Source of the DNA: Hyphomicrobiaceae bacterium
GTDB taxonomy: Bacteria > Pseudomonadota > Alphaproteobacteria > Rhizobiales > Hyphomicrobiaceae
NCBI GenBank assembly: GCA_041397645.1
Contig: JAWKWE010000005.1
Coordinates: 124,001-188,000, forward strand
Direction: 5' to 3'
DNA: 64,000 nt
A model generated the notes under the pieces. That model saw nothing but the letters and a program-made list of their open reading frames with translations, had not been told where the DNA came from and ran no database searches. The translations under genes were made by a program, and so were the position numbers. The first letter of the stretch is position 1. Each line of letters starts with the position of its first letter. Of this stretch, positions 49,384-57,227 are shown piece by piece.

Positions 49384-50523
49384 TCAACCCAGACGGCGGC
49401 GAAACTCCTCGTAGCCGAATTCTCGGATGATGCGAAGCGCGCCGTCTTGGCCCTTCACGGCCAGTGCGGGCAGGGGCACGCCATTGAATGTGTTATTCTT
49501 TACAAACGAATACTGCATCATGTCAGTGAAGACGATGTTGTCGCCGGGCTTCAATGGTTTCGAGAACGAGTATTCGCCGATGATGTCGCCGGTCATACAG
49601 GTTTTGCCGCCCAGAATGTAGTCGTGCCCCAAAACGCCGGGTTTGTCGGCGCCGATAATGGTGGGAGTATACGGGACTTCCAGCACGTCCGGCATATGAG
49701 TGGAGGCCGAGGCGTCAAGGATCGCGATGTCCTTTTCGTTATGGTGTATCGCGAGGACGCAGCCCACGAGATAGCCGGTGTCGACGACCAATCCTGCGCC
49801 GGGCTCGAGATAAACGTCGACGTCGAACTGGTCCTTGAATGCCTTGATGGCAGCTATGAGCGCGCCGACGTCGTAACCGGGCTTATTGATGAAATGGCCG
49901 CCGCCGAAGTTCACCGCTTTGACCTGCCGGATATAAGGCGCAAACTCGCGCGCAACATGTGCGATGAGCCCCACAGAGCCCTCGTGGGTGGCTTCGCAAA
50001 GCGCATGGGCGTGAAGCACGTCGATCTCGCTCCAAGGCGCATCTGCAAGAGTGTCGCGCGTGGCGCCGAAACGTGAATAAGGCGCACAAGGATTGTAAAG
50101 ATCGCCGCCCAGTGTCGCGAGCGAGTATCCTGGATTGATCCGAAGCCCGATGGAGGAGCCCGCAGCCTTCAACAGCGGCAGGTATTCTCGGATCTGCGCA
50201 GGCGAGTTGAAGTAGATGTGGTGGGCAAGCTTTGTGAGCCGCGCTACCTCGCCCGGCATGTAGGCGGGGGAATAGCAATGCACTTCCTTGCCGAAATCCT
50301 CCGCGCCAAGCCGCGCCTCGAATTCGCCCGATGCCGTCGTGCCGTCGAGGGTTTCCCGCATCATCGCAAAGGCGGCCGGCAACGCGAAAGCCTTGGTCGC
50401 GAGAAGAATCTTGCAACCGGTCTCGCGCTTGATGCGCGCTGCGGTGGCGAGATTACGCGCCAGCAGCGCTTCATCCAGCACATAGACAGGCGTTGCGATG
50501 TCGGGAGGCAGGGAGAAAGTCAT
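49384..50523 (-). CDS. nspC: Carboxynorspermidine/carboxyspermidine decarboxylase
   Basis: The 379-aa PLP enzyme of alanine racemase fold decarboxylates carboxyspermidine to spermidine. PLP Lys44 lies in ILLATKAFALPA; other motifs are GTTASGEFEARLGAEDFGKE, AHALCEATHEGSVGL, VKAVNFGGGHFINKPGYD, YLEPGAGLVVDTGYLVG and the C-terminal FNGVPLPALAVKG. Its pathway partner, the dehydrogenase, lies 2.2 kb away at 52736 in the same direction. ATG 50523 fits the family; a longer frame to 50586 is possible. Confidence 0.94.
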   Translation of the reverse strand: MTFSLPPDIATPVYVLDEALLARNLATAARIKRETGCKILLATKAFALPAAFAMMRETLDGTTASGEFEARLGAEDFGKEVHCYSPAYMPGEVARLTKLAHHIYFNSPAQIREYLPLLKAAGSSIGLRINPGYSLATLGGDLYNPCAPYSRFGATRDTLADAPWSEIDVLHAHALCEATHEGSVGLIAHVAREFAPYIRQVKAVNFGGGHFINKPGYDVGALIAAIKAFKDQFDVDVYLEPGAGLVVDTGYLVGCVLAIHHNEKDIAILDASASTHMPDVLEVPYTPTIIGADKPGVLGHDYILGGKTCMTGDIIGEYSFSKPLKPGDNIVFTDMMQYSFVKNNTFNGVPLPALAVKGQDGALRIIREFGYEEFRRRLG

Positions 50524-50638
50524 GGCCACCTTGGGTCTCGTGGATGTTTTTTGGCACCCAAGGCGGGTGCGCGCTGTATATGGCATTGGTTCGGTCAGGC
50601 CGCTAGTGCCAGCCCGATGCTATTAGGTCCCAAGCGCC

Positions 50639-51163
50639 CTATTGAGCGATCTCGACTTGGAATTGCCGGGTCATCAACTCGCCGCTGGCAAGGCGCGCGG
50701 TGACGGAGAAAGTGTCTGTGCCGGTCGAACCCGCCCGGGCTGTGTAGTAAACGCCTGTCCCTTTCGCCTTGGTGCCGATACAGGTTCCCTGTGCCGACGC
50801 AGCGATGGTCGTCGCTTGTCCCGTGCGGAAGGTGACATCGCCCTTGAGCGGCGGATTTGTCACGCTGACCTGAGGAGCGGGAAGCTCCGCGCAATTTTGA
50901 TCGACCCCGGCAAAAATAAAGACACGGCCCGGCCGGCCGGGGACGACGGGGGCCGTGCGTATGGTGGGATCCGAAGCTGGGGGTCCTGCCAGCGACGGCA
51001 GAGCGGGCGGGCCGCTACGTTGCCCCTGCGGCTCTGCAACCTCGGGAGCCTGGGCTGTGGCGGCGGTGGGCTGCTGCGCTGAGCACGCGCTAACGAGTGC
51101 AGCAACAGTCAAAATTGTGAAGAATTGAGAGATCCAGGAGGCCATACCCACGTGTCCCGTCAT
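50639..51163 (-). CDS. Putative lipoprotein of unknown function
   Basis: From ATG 51163 (AAGGA six bases upstream, ATGA overlap with the preceding gene) the product is 174 aa. A signal sequence ends in a lipobox, VAALVSAC. A Pro/Ala-rich linker leads to a compact domain with two Cys: FIFAGVDQNCAELPAPQVSV, GDVTFRTGQATTIAASAQGT CIG, GVYYTARAGSTGTDTFSVTA. The beta-rich ending looks like an Ig-like fold. I do not recognise the family. Confidence 0.72.
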   Translation of the reverse strand: MTGHVGMASWISQFFTILTVAALVSACSAQQPTAATAQAPEVAEPQGQRSGPPALPSLAGPPASDPTIRTAPVVPGRPGRVFIFAGVDQNCAELPAPQVSVTNPPLKGDVTFRTGQATTIAASAQGTCIGTKAKGTGVYYTARAGSTGTDTFSVTARLASGELMTRQFQVEIAQ

Positions 51164-51579
51164 GCATTTCCTTCCGAGGGCCAGCGATAGCAGAACGTGA
51201 GATAGAACAGTGCGAGATAAATTGCCAGGAAAGCTATTCCGCCCAGTAGCGCCGCCGCTTCGTACAAGGTGAGGCCGTGAAGCCACTCAGGCGCCTGGTT
51301 TCCAAAGCCGGGGATACCCGTGGCCGTGTCCGGGAGCTTGCTCCAGGCTCGCTCAGTGCCCAGCAGAAGCTCGTGCAGACCGAACGTCAGCGCGCCCATG
51401 AAGGCCAAGCCGAACGAAAGAAGCGTGAAGGCGAGTAAACGCAGGGAAAAGGGCGCGTTCTTCAAGAATAGCCAGAGGCCGGCGATGTAGCCCGATACCA
51501 TACCGAACGAGACGGAGAATACTGATACGACGAGCCCGGTGAGGTCGTTGCGAATATTCAGGATATCAGCTTCTGTCAT
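51160..51579 (-). CDS. Four-helix membrane protein of unknown function
   Basis: The 139-aa product has four hydrophobic segments: LTGLVVSVFSVSFGMVSGYI, LRLLAFTLLSFGLAFMGAL, then after a polar loop with GNQAPEWLHG the segment EAAALLGGIAFLAIYLALFY. The pattern MTEADILNIRNDLTGLVVSV SFGMVSGYIAGLWLFL is one I associate with small integral membrane proteins in related bacteria, but no function is known. It is coupled to the lipoprotein gene (ATGA) and follows chaA by 11 bases. Confidence 0.75.
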   Translation of the reverse strand: MTEADILNIRNDLTGLVVSVFSVSFGMVSGYIAGLWLFLKNAPFSLRLLAFTLLSFGLAFMGALTFGLHELLLGTERAWSKLPDTATGIPGFGNQAPEWLHGLTLYEAAALLGGIAFLAIYLALFYLTFCYRWPSEGNA

Positions 51580-51590
51580 TGCTCTGGGCT

Positions 51591-52685
51591 CTAAGGCACG
51601 GCGGCCAGAAACAGGAAGACGGCGAAGATAACGAGGTGTACCGCGCCTTGTAGAATAGTCGTGCGTCCTGTCGCTAGGGTCACAGTGCCAATAAACAGCG
51701 ACAGAATGAGCAAAACCATCTGCGAAGCATGCAGGCCCAGCGTGAGGGATTTATCAAGCGCAACCGAGACCGCACCCACAACAGGAATGGTCAGCCCAAT
51801 CGTTGCCATTGCGGATCCAAGCGCGAGGTTGAGGCTGGTTTGCAGTTGATTGGCGATTGCGGCGCGCACGGCGGCCATACCTTCAGGCAACAAGACAATT
51901 GCTGCGATCACGACGCCGACGAAGGATTGGGGCAAGCCAGCCGAATTTATGGCCGCTTCCAACGTCGGCGATAGGGCCTTTGCCAGCAGGACAACCGCAA
52001 TCAAAGCTACGATGAGAAAGAAAAAGCTGAGAGCGGCGATCGTGTCGGAGGGCGGCGGCGCACTGGCGCCTTCGCCGGTTTCGGTAAGAAAATAATATCT
52101 GTGCCGGACCGTTTGTACGAACAGGAAGACGCCATAGAGCGTGATCGACACCAAGCTGACGAAGATGAGCTGCGATGTCGCGTAAGTCGGACCCGACGTC
52201 GCCATCGTATAATTTGGCATAACCAGTGTGATCGTGGCCAATGTACCCAGTACGCTTAGCGCAATGGACGCAGCACTTGTCTGAAAGCTCTGCTCCAGGT
52301 AACGCGCGCCGCCCACGACAAGGCACAATCCGATGATGCCGTTCAGCACGATCATAATCGTCGCAAAAACGGTATCTCGTGCCAGTTCGTCACTAGCGGT
52401 AGTTGCCCCGATCATAACGGAAACGATCAGGGCGACTTCGATGACGGTGACGGCAATGGCAAGCACGATGGAGCCAAGTGGCTCTCCGACTTTCAACGCG
52501 ACTATTTCAGCGTGATGGACGGCGGCGAACACTGAGGCACCCAGCAGAAGTGCTCCCAACGTGAGGATTGCCGGATGGTGGGGCAGTATTCCCCCTATCA
52601 TCGAAACGACGAGGGCGCAGGCCGCTACAGGTGCGGCCCACGCCCAAATCGAAATCCTAGCTGTGGCGTGCCCTGATCCTGCCAT
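51591..52685 (-). CDS. chaA: ChaA-type Ca2+/H+ antiporter
   Basis: The 364-aa protein has about 11 membrane segments and the two CaCA repeats. The first alpha repeat has GEPLGSIVLAIAVTVIEVAL, the second PQSFVGVVIAAIVLLPEGMA AVRAA with the conserved acidic residues. It exports calcium (and possibly sodium or potassium) in exchange for protons across the inner membrane. It leads a run with the membrane protein and lipoprotein genes. Confidence 0.92.
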   Translation of the reverse strand: MAGSGHATARISIWAWAAPVAACALVVSMIGGILPHHPAILTLGALLLGASVFAAVHHAEIVALKVGEPLGSIVLAIAVTVIEVALIVSVMIGATTASDELARDTVFATIMIVLNGIIGLCLVVGGARYLEQSFQTSAASIALSVLGTLATITLVMPNYTMATSGPTYATSQLIFVSLVSITLYGVFLFVQTVRHRYYFLTETGEGASAPPPSDTIAALSFFFLIVALIAVVLLAKALSPTLEAAINSAGLPQSFVGVVIAAIVLLPEGMAAVRAAIANQLQTSLNLALGSAMATIGLTIPVVGAVSVALDKSLTLGLHASQMVLLILSLFIGTVTLATGRTTILQGAVHLVIFAVFLFLAAVP

Positions 52686-52735
52686 CCAACATCCGTCTTG
52701 CTAAAACAATAACGTAGGCTGGGCTCTGGCGTCGA

Positions 52736-53950
52736 TCAAGTCTCTACCTCGAACAGATCCTTCTGGTCCTTCTTCTTGATCTGTCTGACGTGCCAGGGAA
52801 GCCCTTGGCGTGCCAGTTCCTCAAGGAATGGCTTTGGCGGGAGCTGTTCGACGTTGAATACGCCTTTGCCCTTCCAGTGCCCCTTGAACATCATCATAGC
52901 GCCGACAACAGGAGGCACGCCGGTCGTGTACGATACGGCCTGAGCCCCAACTTCCTTGTTGGTCTCTGCATGGTCGCAGACGTTCCAGATCATGTAGCGG
53001 ACCTTCTCGTCATCCTTGTGACCTTTGATGACGACGCCGATCGAGGTCTTGCCGGAATAGTTCTCCGCCAGCGAGGACGGCTCGGGCAGCAAGCTCTTCA
53101 GGAACTCCATCGGGATGACCGGGTTGCCTTTGTACATGACGGGATCGATCCGCGTCATGCCGACGTTCTGGAGAACCTCCAGATGCTTGATGTAATTGTC
53201 CGAGAACGTCATCCAGAAGCGGATCTGCTCTAGCCCCTTGATGTTTTCAACGAGGCTCTCTTCTTCCTCGTGATAGATGAGGTAGGATTTCACTTCGCCG
53301 ACTTCGGGATAATCGACCATCGTGGAGATCGACAGCGGATCGATTTCGATCCACTCGCCCTTCTTCCAATACTTGCCGCGCTGGGTGACTTCGCGCAGAT
53401 TTATCTCTGGATTGAAATTGGTTGCGAAGGCTTTGCCGTGGCTGCCCGCGTTGCAGTCGATGATGTCGATGGTCTTAATATCGTCGAACAGTTCTTCTTG
53501 AGCGTAGGCGCAGAAGATATTGGTGACGCCGGGATCGAAGCCGCAGCCCAGGACAGCCATCAAGCCCTTTGCCTTGAACTTATCGTGATACGGCCACTGA
53601 TATTTGTAGGTGAACTTTGCTTCGTCGCGCGGCTCGTAGTTCGCTGTGTCCATGTAATGGACGCCCGCCTCCAGGCAGGCATCCATAATTGGCAGATCCT
53701 GGTAGGGCAGCGCCATGTTGATCACCAGGTCCGGCTTAACCTTCTTGAGCAGCGCAACCGTCTCCTCGACGTTGTCGGCATCTACCTGGGAGATCTCAAT
53801 GGGCGTAGTGCATTCGGCCTGAACCTTCTTGCAGCTTTCCAGCCGGCGAGACGCTAGATGGATATTTTTGAAAACATCGCGGTTCATCGCACACTTCTTG
53901 GCGACAACCGAACCGGCGGCCCCGGCCCCGATGATCAAAACGCTTTTCAA
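52736..53950 (-). CDS. Carboxyspermidine dehydrogenase (saccharopine dehydrogenase family)
   Basis: The 404-aa NAD(P)-dependent enzyme condenses putrescine with aspartate semialdehyde to carboxyspermidine. The nucleotide motif is VLIIGAGAAGSVVAKKCA. Family blocks are NMALPYQDLPIMDACLEAGV, YMDTANYEPRDEAKFTYKYQ W, VLGCGFDPGVTNIFCAYAQE and CNAGSHGKAFATNFNPEINL. It starts with TTG 53950, supported by GGAG six bases upstream. With NspC it makes spermidine without S-adenosylmethionine decarboxylase. Confidence 0.94.
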   Translation of the reverse strand: MKSVLIIGAGAAGSVVAKKCAMNRDVFKNIHLASRRLESCKKVQAECTTPIEISQVDADNVEETVALLKKVKPDLVINMALPYQDLPIMDACLEAGVHYMDTANYEPRDEAKFTYKYQWPYHDKFKAKGLMAVLGCGFDPGVTNIFCAYAQEELFDDIKTIDIIDCNAGSHGKAFATNFNPEINLREVTQRGKYWKKGEWIEIDPLSISTMVDYPEVGEVKSYLIYHEEEESLVENIKGLEQIRFWMTFSDNYIKHLEVLQNVGMTRIDPVMYKGNPVIPMEFLKSLLPEPSSLAENYSGKTSIGVVIKGHKDDEKVRYMIWNVCDHAETNKEVGAQAVSYTTGVPPVVGAMMMFKGHWKGKGVFNVEQLPPKPFLEELARQGLPWHVRQIKKKDQKDLFEVET

Positions 53951-53989
53951 TTCAAGCTCCTAACGCAGAAGGTGAGAGTAGGGGAGATG

Positions 53990-54069
53990 CAAGTAGCTGC
54001 AACTTGGTTCTAGGCAAGCGCAAATCGCCAGATAGGGCAAGGGTCTGTCACGTTCAATGGAAATGACAG
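53990..54069. promoter_or_regulatory. Candidate operators in the divergent polyamine gap
   Basis: Two dyads lie in the 261-base gap between the dehydrogenase gene and the divergent aminotransferase gene. CAAGT-AGCTGCA-ACTTG (53990-54006) is 40 bases upstream of the dehydrogenase start. CTGTCA-13 bases-TGACAG (54045-54069) is a wider repeat. Either could bind a shared regulator. They are found by eye and may be chance. Confidence 0.3.
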
Positions 54070-54211
54070 CGCACGCCAATTTTAGCTTAGGAAGATAGTG
54101 GACCAGAGTTCAAGTCTCGGGAAGCGTCCGCGGCTACGTCTCAATAGACGAAGGTTCCGGCGTTGGAATACAATACTAAACCCTCCTTTTATCGTGCAGG
54201 TTCTTTCGGTC

Positions 54212-55600
54212 ATGATGGCGTCTACCCCGGCGATCCCCACCAGCCGTATCACGTCGATGCTGCAAAGCGAGCGTGAGAGTTTCGAACATCGCAATCCGCG
54301 CTCCGCGAAGCTCTACCAGCGGTCCGCCGACCATTGGCTGCGCGGTGTGCCGATGCACTGGATGGTTGATTGGGGTACGCCCTTTCCGCTGTTTGTCGAA
54401 AGCGCACAAGGCGTGTCGATGACCGACGTCGACGGTCATTCATACGTCGATTTTTGTCTTGGGGATACCGGAGCCATGTTCGGTCACAGTCCGCCGGCCA
54501 TCGCGGAGGCTGTCGCACGGCAAGCGACGCGCGGCTTGACCACCATGCTTCCAGGGCCTGACGTCGCCATTGTCGGCGAGCTTTTGGCTCAGCGCTTCAA
54601 GCTGCCATATTGGCAGGTCACGGCAACCGCTTCCGATGCCAACCGGTCAGTGATCCGCTGGGCGCGCGCAGCAACCGGCCGAACCAAAATTCTCGTTATG
54701 CAAGGCTGCTATCATGGCGCCGTCGACGACACGTTCGTAACGCTCGAGAATGGTCGGCCACGCAATCGTCCCGGTTTGGTCGGCGAAGTGCGCGACGTGA
54801 CGCGGACAACCGTCGTCGTCGAGTTCAACGATATCCCGGCGTTGGAAGCGGCGCTTGCTGGTGGCGATGTCGCCTTGGTGTTGGCTGAACCGGTTATGAC
54901 AAACTGCGGCATGGTACTACCTGACGAGGGATATCATGACGCCCTTCGGGATCTGACGCGCAAGTACGGCACGCTGCTGTGTATCGACGAAACACATACG
55001 ATTAGCTCCGGGCCCGGCGGCTACACGGCGACCCACGGACTTGATCCCGACTTTTTCGTACTTGGCAAACCGATTGCCGGAGGTGTACCGGCGGCCATTT
55101 ATGGCTGGAGCGCGCAAGTTGACGAGCGCATAAAAGATTACCTCGCCCGTCGGGAGGCGGGCTACTCGGGAATTGGGACGACTTTGTCGGGCAACGCGCT
55201 TCAGCTTGCGTGCATGAGAGTTGTCTTGGAAGAGATCCTGACGGATGTCGTCTACAGTGCGGTTATGCCGCTCGCTGAAATGCTCGAAGCCGGATTGCGC
55301 GCTCTCATTGCCCATCACAAACTTCCCTGGAGCGTCGTTCGAGTCGGTCTGCGCGCCGAGATCGTCGCCGCGCCGCAATTGCCGCGCAATGGAACGCAGG
55401 CGCTGCTGTTTGCCCACAGCGAAGTAGAGCACGCTTTACATCTGTATTGCCTCAACCGCGGCGTGGTCATTACGCCGTTCCACAACATGATGCTGGTCTG
55501 TCCGCAGACAAGAGCAGAGCATGTATCGCGATTGCTCGACGTGCTTGATGAAGGCATGAGCGCGTTGTCGGGGTGCTCAGTTGCACGCACTTCAAGCTGA
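54212..55600 (+). CDS. Class III PLP-dependent aminotransferase
   Basis: From ATG 54212 the product is 462 aa, the usual size for the family. It shows WMVDWGTPFPLFVESAQGVS with DVDGHSYVDFCLGDTGAMFG HSPPAI, the ATASDANRSVIRWARAATGR T region, a CYHGAVDD motif, the cofactor Asp in CIDETHTISSGPGGY and the Schiff-base Lys in VLGKPIAGGVPAAIYG. It resembles glutamate-1-semialdehyde aminomutase-like aminotransferases. The substrate is unknown. It is followed by a PuuA-like ligase, which hints at amine or polyamine metabolism. Confidence 0.92.
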   Translation: MMASTPAIPTSRITSMLQSERESFEHRNPRSAKLYQRSADHWLRGVPMHWMVDWGTPFPLFVESAQGVSMTDVDGHSYVDFCLGDTGAMFGHSPPAIAEAVARQATRGLTTMLPGPDVAIVGELLAQRFKLPYWQVTATASDANRSVIRWARAATGRTKILVMQGCYHGAVDDTFVTLENGRPRNRPGLVGEVRDVTRTTVVVEFNDIPALEAALAGGDVALVLAEPVMTNCGMVLPDEGYHDALRDLTRKYGTLLCIDETHTISSGPGGYTATHGLDPDFFVLGKPIAGGVPAAIYGWSAQVDERIKDYLARREAGYSGIGTTLSGNALQLACMRVVLEEILTDVVYSAVMPLAEMLEAGLRALIAHHKLPWSVVRVGLRAEIVAAPQLPRNGTQALLFAHSEVEHALHLYCLNRGVVITPFHNMMLVCPQTRAEHVSRLLDVLDEGMSALSGCSVARTSS

Positions 55601-55621
55601 AAACAAACAATCAGGCTCCTC

Positions 55622-57004
55622 ATGATAAAGCCACCTTGCAAGGATGCTCTCGCCAGCGAAGCTCAGGCGTTCCTCGATGCGAATCCCGACATCGAGCAGT
55701 TCGCGATGCTCTACACCGATCTTCCCGGCGCGCAGCGCGGCAAGTTGCTGACTCGAGGGGAATTGCTCGCTGCCTATAAGAGCGGGCGTTGTTTGCCCGG
55801 CTCGGTCATGTCGATGGACATCACGGGCCGGGATGTGGAGGAGACAGGGCTGGTGTGGGGCGATGGCGACGCCGACCGGCTGGTCTGGCCGGTGCCGGGC
55901 ACGCTGGTGCGCACCCCTTGGGCCGCCGCGCCGCAAGCGCAGTATCTCGGATCATATTTCGAGCTTGATGGAGAAGCCTGCCTCGCCGAACCGCGCCACG
56001 CGCTCAAGCGCGTCATCGCGAAACTCGCCGAGTTGAACCTTACGCCGGTCGCCGCGGTTGAGCTTGAGTTCTATCTGCTTGACCGTGCCAGCTCGCTTGC
56101 GGGCCGTCCCCGTCCACCCGCCGCGCTGGTTGGAGGCGCCGAGCCCAAGCACTGGCAGGCCTACTTCATGCCCGACATCGACGATTTTGCGCCTTTTTTC
56201 GCCGATCTTTATGCGGCGACGAAAGCGCAAGGCGTTCCGGCCGAGGCGTTGATCTCGGAGTATTCGCCAGGTCAGATGGAGATCGGACTGCGTCATCATG
56301 ATGATGCGTTGCGTGCGTGCGACGAAGCGATGATGTTCAAGCGCACCGTCAAGGGCGTTGCCGACAAGCATGGCCTCATGGCGACTTTCATGGCCAAACC
56401 CTATTCGCAGTACTCAGGCTCGGGCATGCATTTGCATGTGTCGCTTGCGGGGCCCGATGGCAAGAATGCGTTTGCTTCGGATGAGGACGCCAACGAGCTG
56501 TTGCGGTTTGCGATAGGGGGTATGCAGGCGACCATGGCGGACGCCATGGCGATCTTCGCGCCGAATGCCAATTCCTATCGCCGCTTCCGCAAGTCCTCTT
56601 ATGCCCCCATCGCGCCTAACTGGGGCATCAACAATCGCACGGTGTCCTTGCGCGTGCCAGCCACGTCGGGCGCTGCTCGTCATGTTGAGCACCGTGCATC
56701 GGGCGCGGATGCCAATCCCTATCTCGCGCTCGCATGTGTGCTCGCCGGGATGCACTACGGCATCGTCAACCGGATCGATCCGGGCCCACCAATCACCGGC
56801 AACGGCTACGAACAGCCACCGGCTAGTGCTATTCCGGTCAATTGGTTTGCAGCATTGGAGAAGATGCGCAGTTCCGAGTTCATGAAGACATACTTCGGCG
56901 CGCGTTTCGTGGAGATCTTCACGACGATCAAGGAAGTCGAAGCGGACCGTTTCTTCGCAGAGCCTCAGCCGCTCGATTTTGATTTCTATTTACGCACGGT
57001 TTGA
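55622..57004 (+). CDS. Glutamine synthetase family protein (PuuA-like gamma-glutamyl ligase)
   Basis: The 460-aa protein has the GS beta-grasp start (DIEQFAMLYTDLPGAQRGKL), active-site strands VAAVELEFYLLD and ISEYSPGQMEIGLRHHD, the ATP motif KPYSQYSGSGMHLHVSL, and PNANSYRRFRKSSYAPIAPN WGINNR with VEHRASGADANPYLALA near the end. The adenylylation Tyr loop of true GlnA is not seen. Such enzymes attach glutamate to putrescine or other amines. It follows the aminotransferase by 21 bases and the pair may degrade or recycle amines. Confidence 0.92.
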   Translation: MIKPPCKDALASEAQAFLDANPDIEQFAMLYTDLPGAQRGKLLTRGELLAAYKSGRCLPGSVMSMDITGRDVEETGLVWGDGDADRLVWPVPGTLVRTPWAAAPQAQYLGSYFELDGEACLAEPRHALKRVIAKLAELNLTPVAAVELEFYLLDRASSLAGRPRPPAALVGGAEPKHWQAYFMPDIDDFAPFFADLYAATKAQGVPAEALISEYSPGQMEIGLRHHDDALRACDEAMMFKRTVKGVADKHGLMATFMAKPYSQYSGSGMHLHVSLAGPDGKNAFASDEDANELLRFAIGGMQATMADAMAIFAPNANSYRRFRKSSYAPIAPNWGINNRTVSLRVPATSGAARHVEHRASGADANPYLALACVLAGMHYGIVNRIDPGPPITGNGYEQPPASAIPVNWFAALEKMRSSEFMKTYFGARFVEIFTTIKEVEADRFFAEPQPLDFDFYLRTV

Positions 57005-57124
57005 CGGCCGCGGGCGGGTTCCACAGCAGGGTAAATTACGCAGGATAGGCCACCATTACCCACCCGAGTAGGGCACTATGACTACCCATCGGGGCCTTGC
57101 GTGATTTTCGCACGAAAACTACCC

Positions 57125-57226
57125 TTCTCCTCATAAAGTAGGAGAACGATTGCCCCGAAGGTGGCCGTCCGTTCCGGCCCTAAGGCCGACGGCTCTCCCC
57201 TTACGCAGGCAACGCAAGGGAGAGCC
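57125..57226 (+). promoter_or_regulatory. Structured leader that can hide the CoA-transferase ribosome binding site
   Basis: Three stems are visible. TTCTCCT (57125-57131) pairs with AGGAGAA (57140-57146). GCCGTC (57164-57169) pairs with GACGGC (57188-57193). GGCTCTCCCCTT (57191-57202) pairs with AAGGGAGAGCC (57216-57226) with one bulged C, and the right arm contains the AAGGGAG site used for ATG 57228. The second and third stems share 57191-57193, so they compete, as in a translational riboswitch. Confidence 0.5.
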
Positions 57227-57227
57227 C

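Noticed and set aside
54103..54121. tRNA T-arm-like sequence CCAGAG-TTCAAGT-CTCGGG
   Set aside because: The stem has an A-G mismatch, and I could not build an acceptor, D or anticodon arm around it. It does not support a tRNA gene or remnant.
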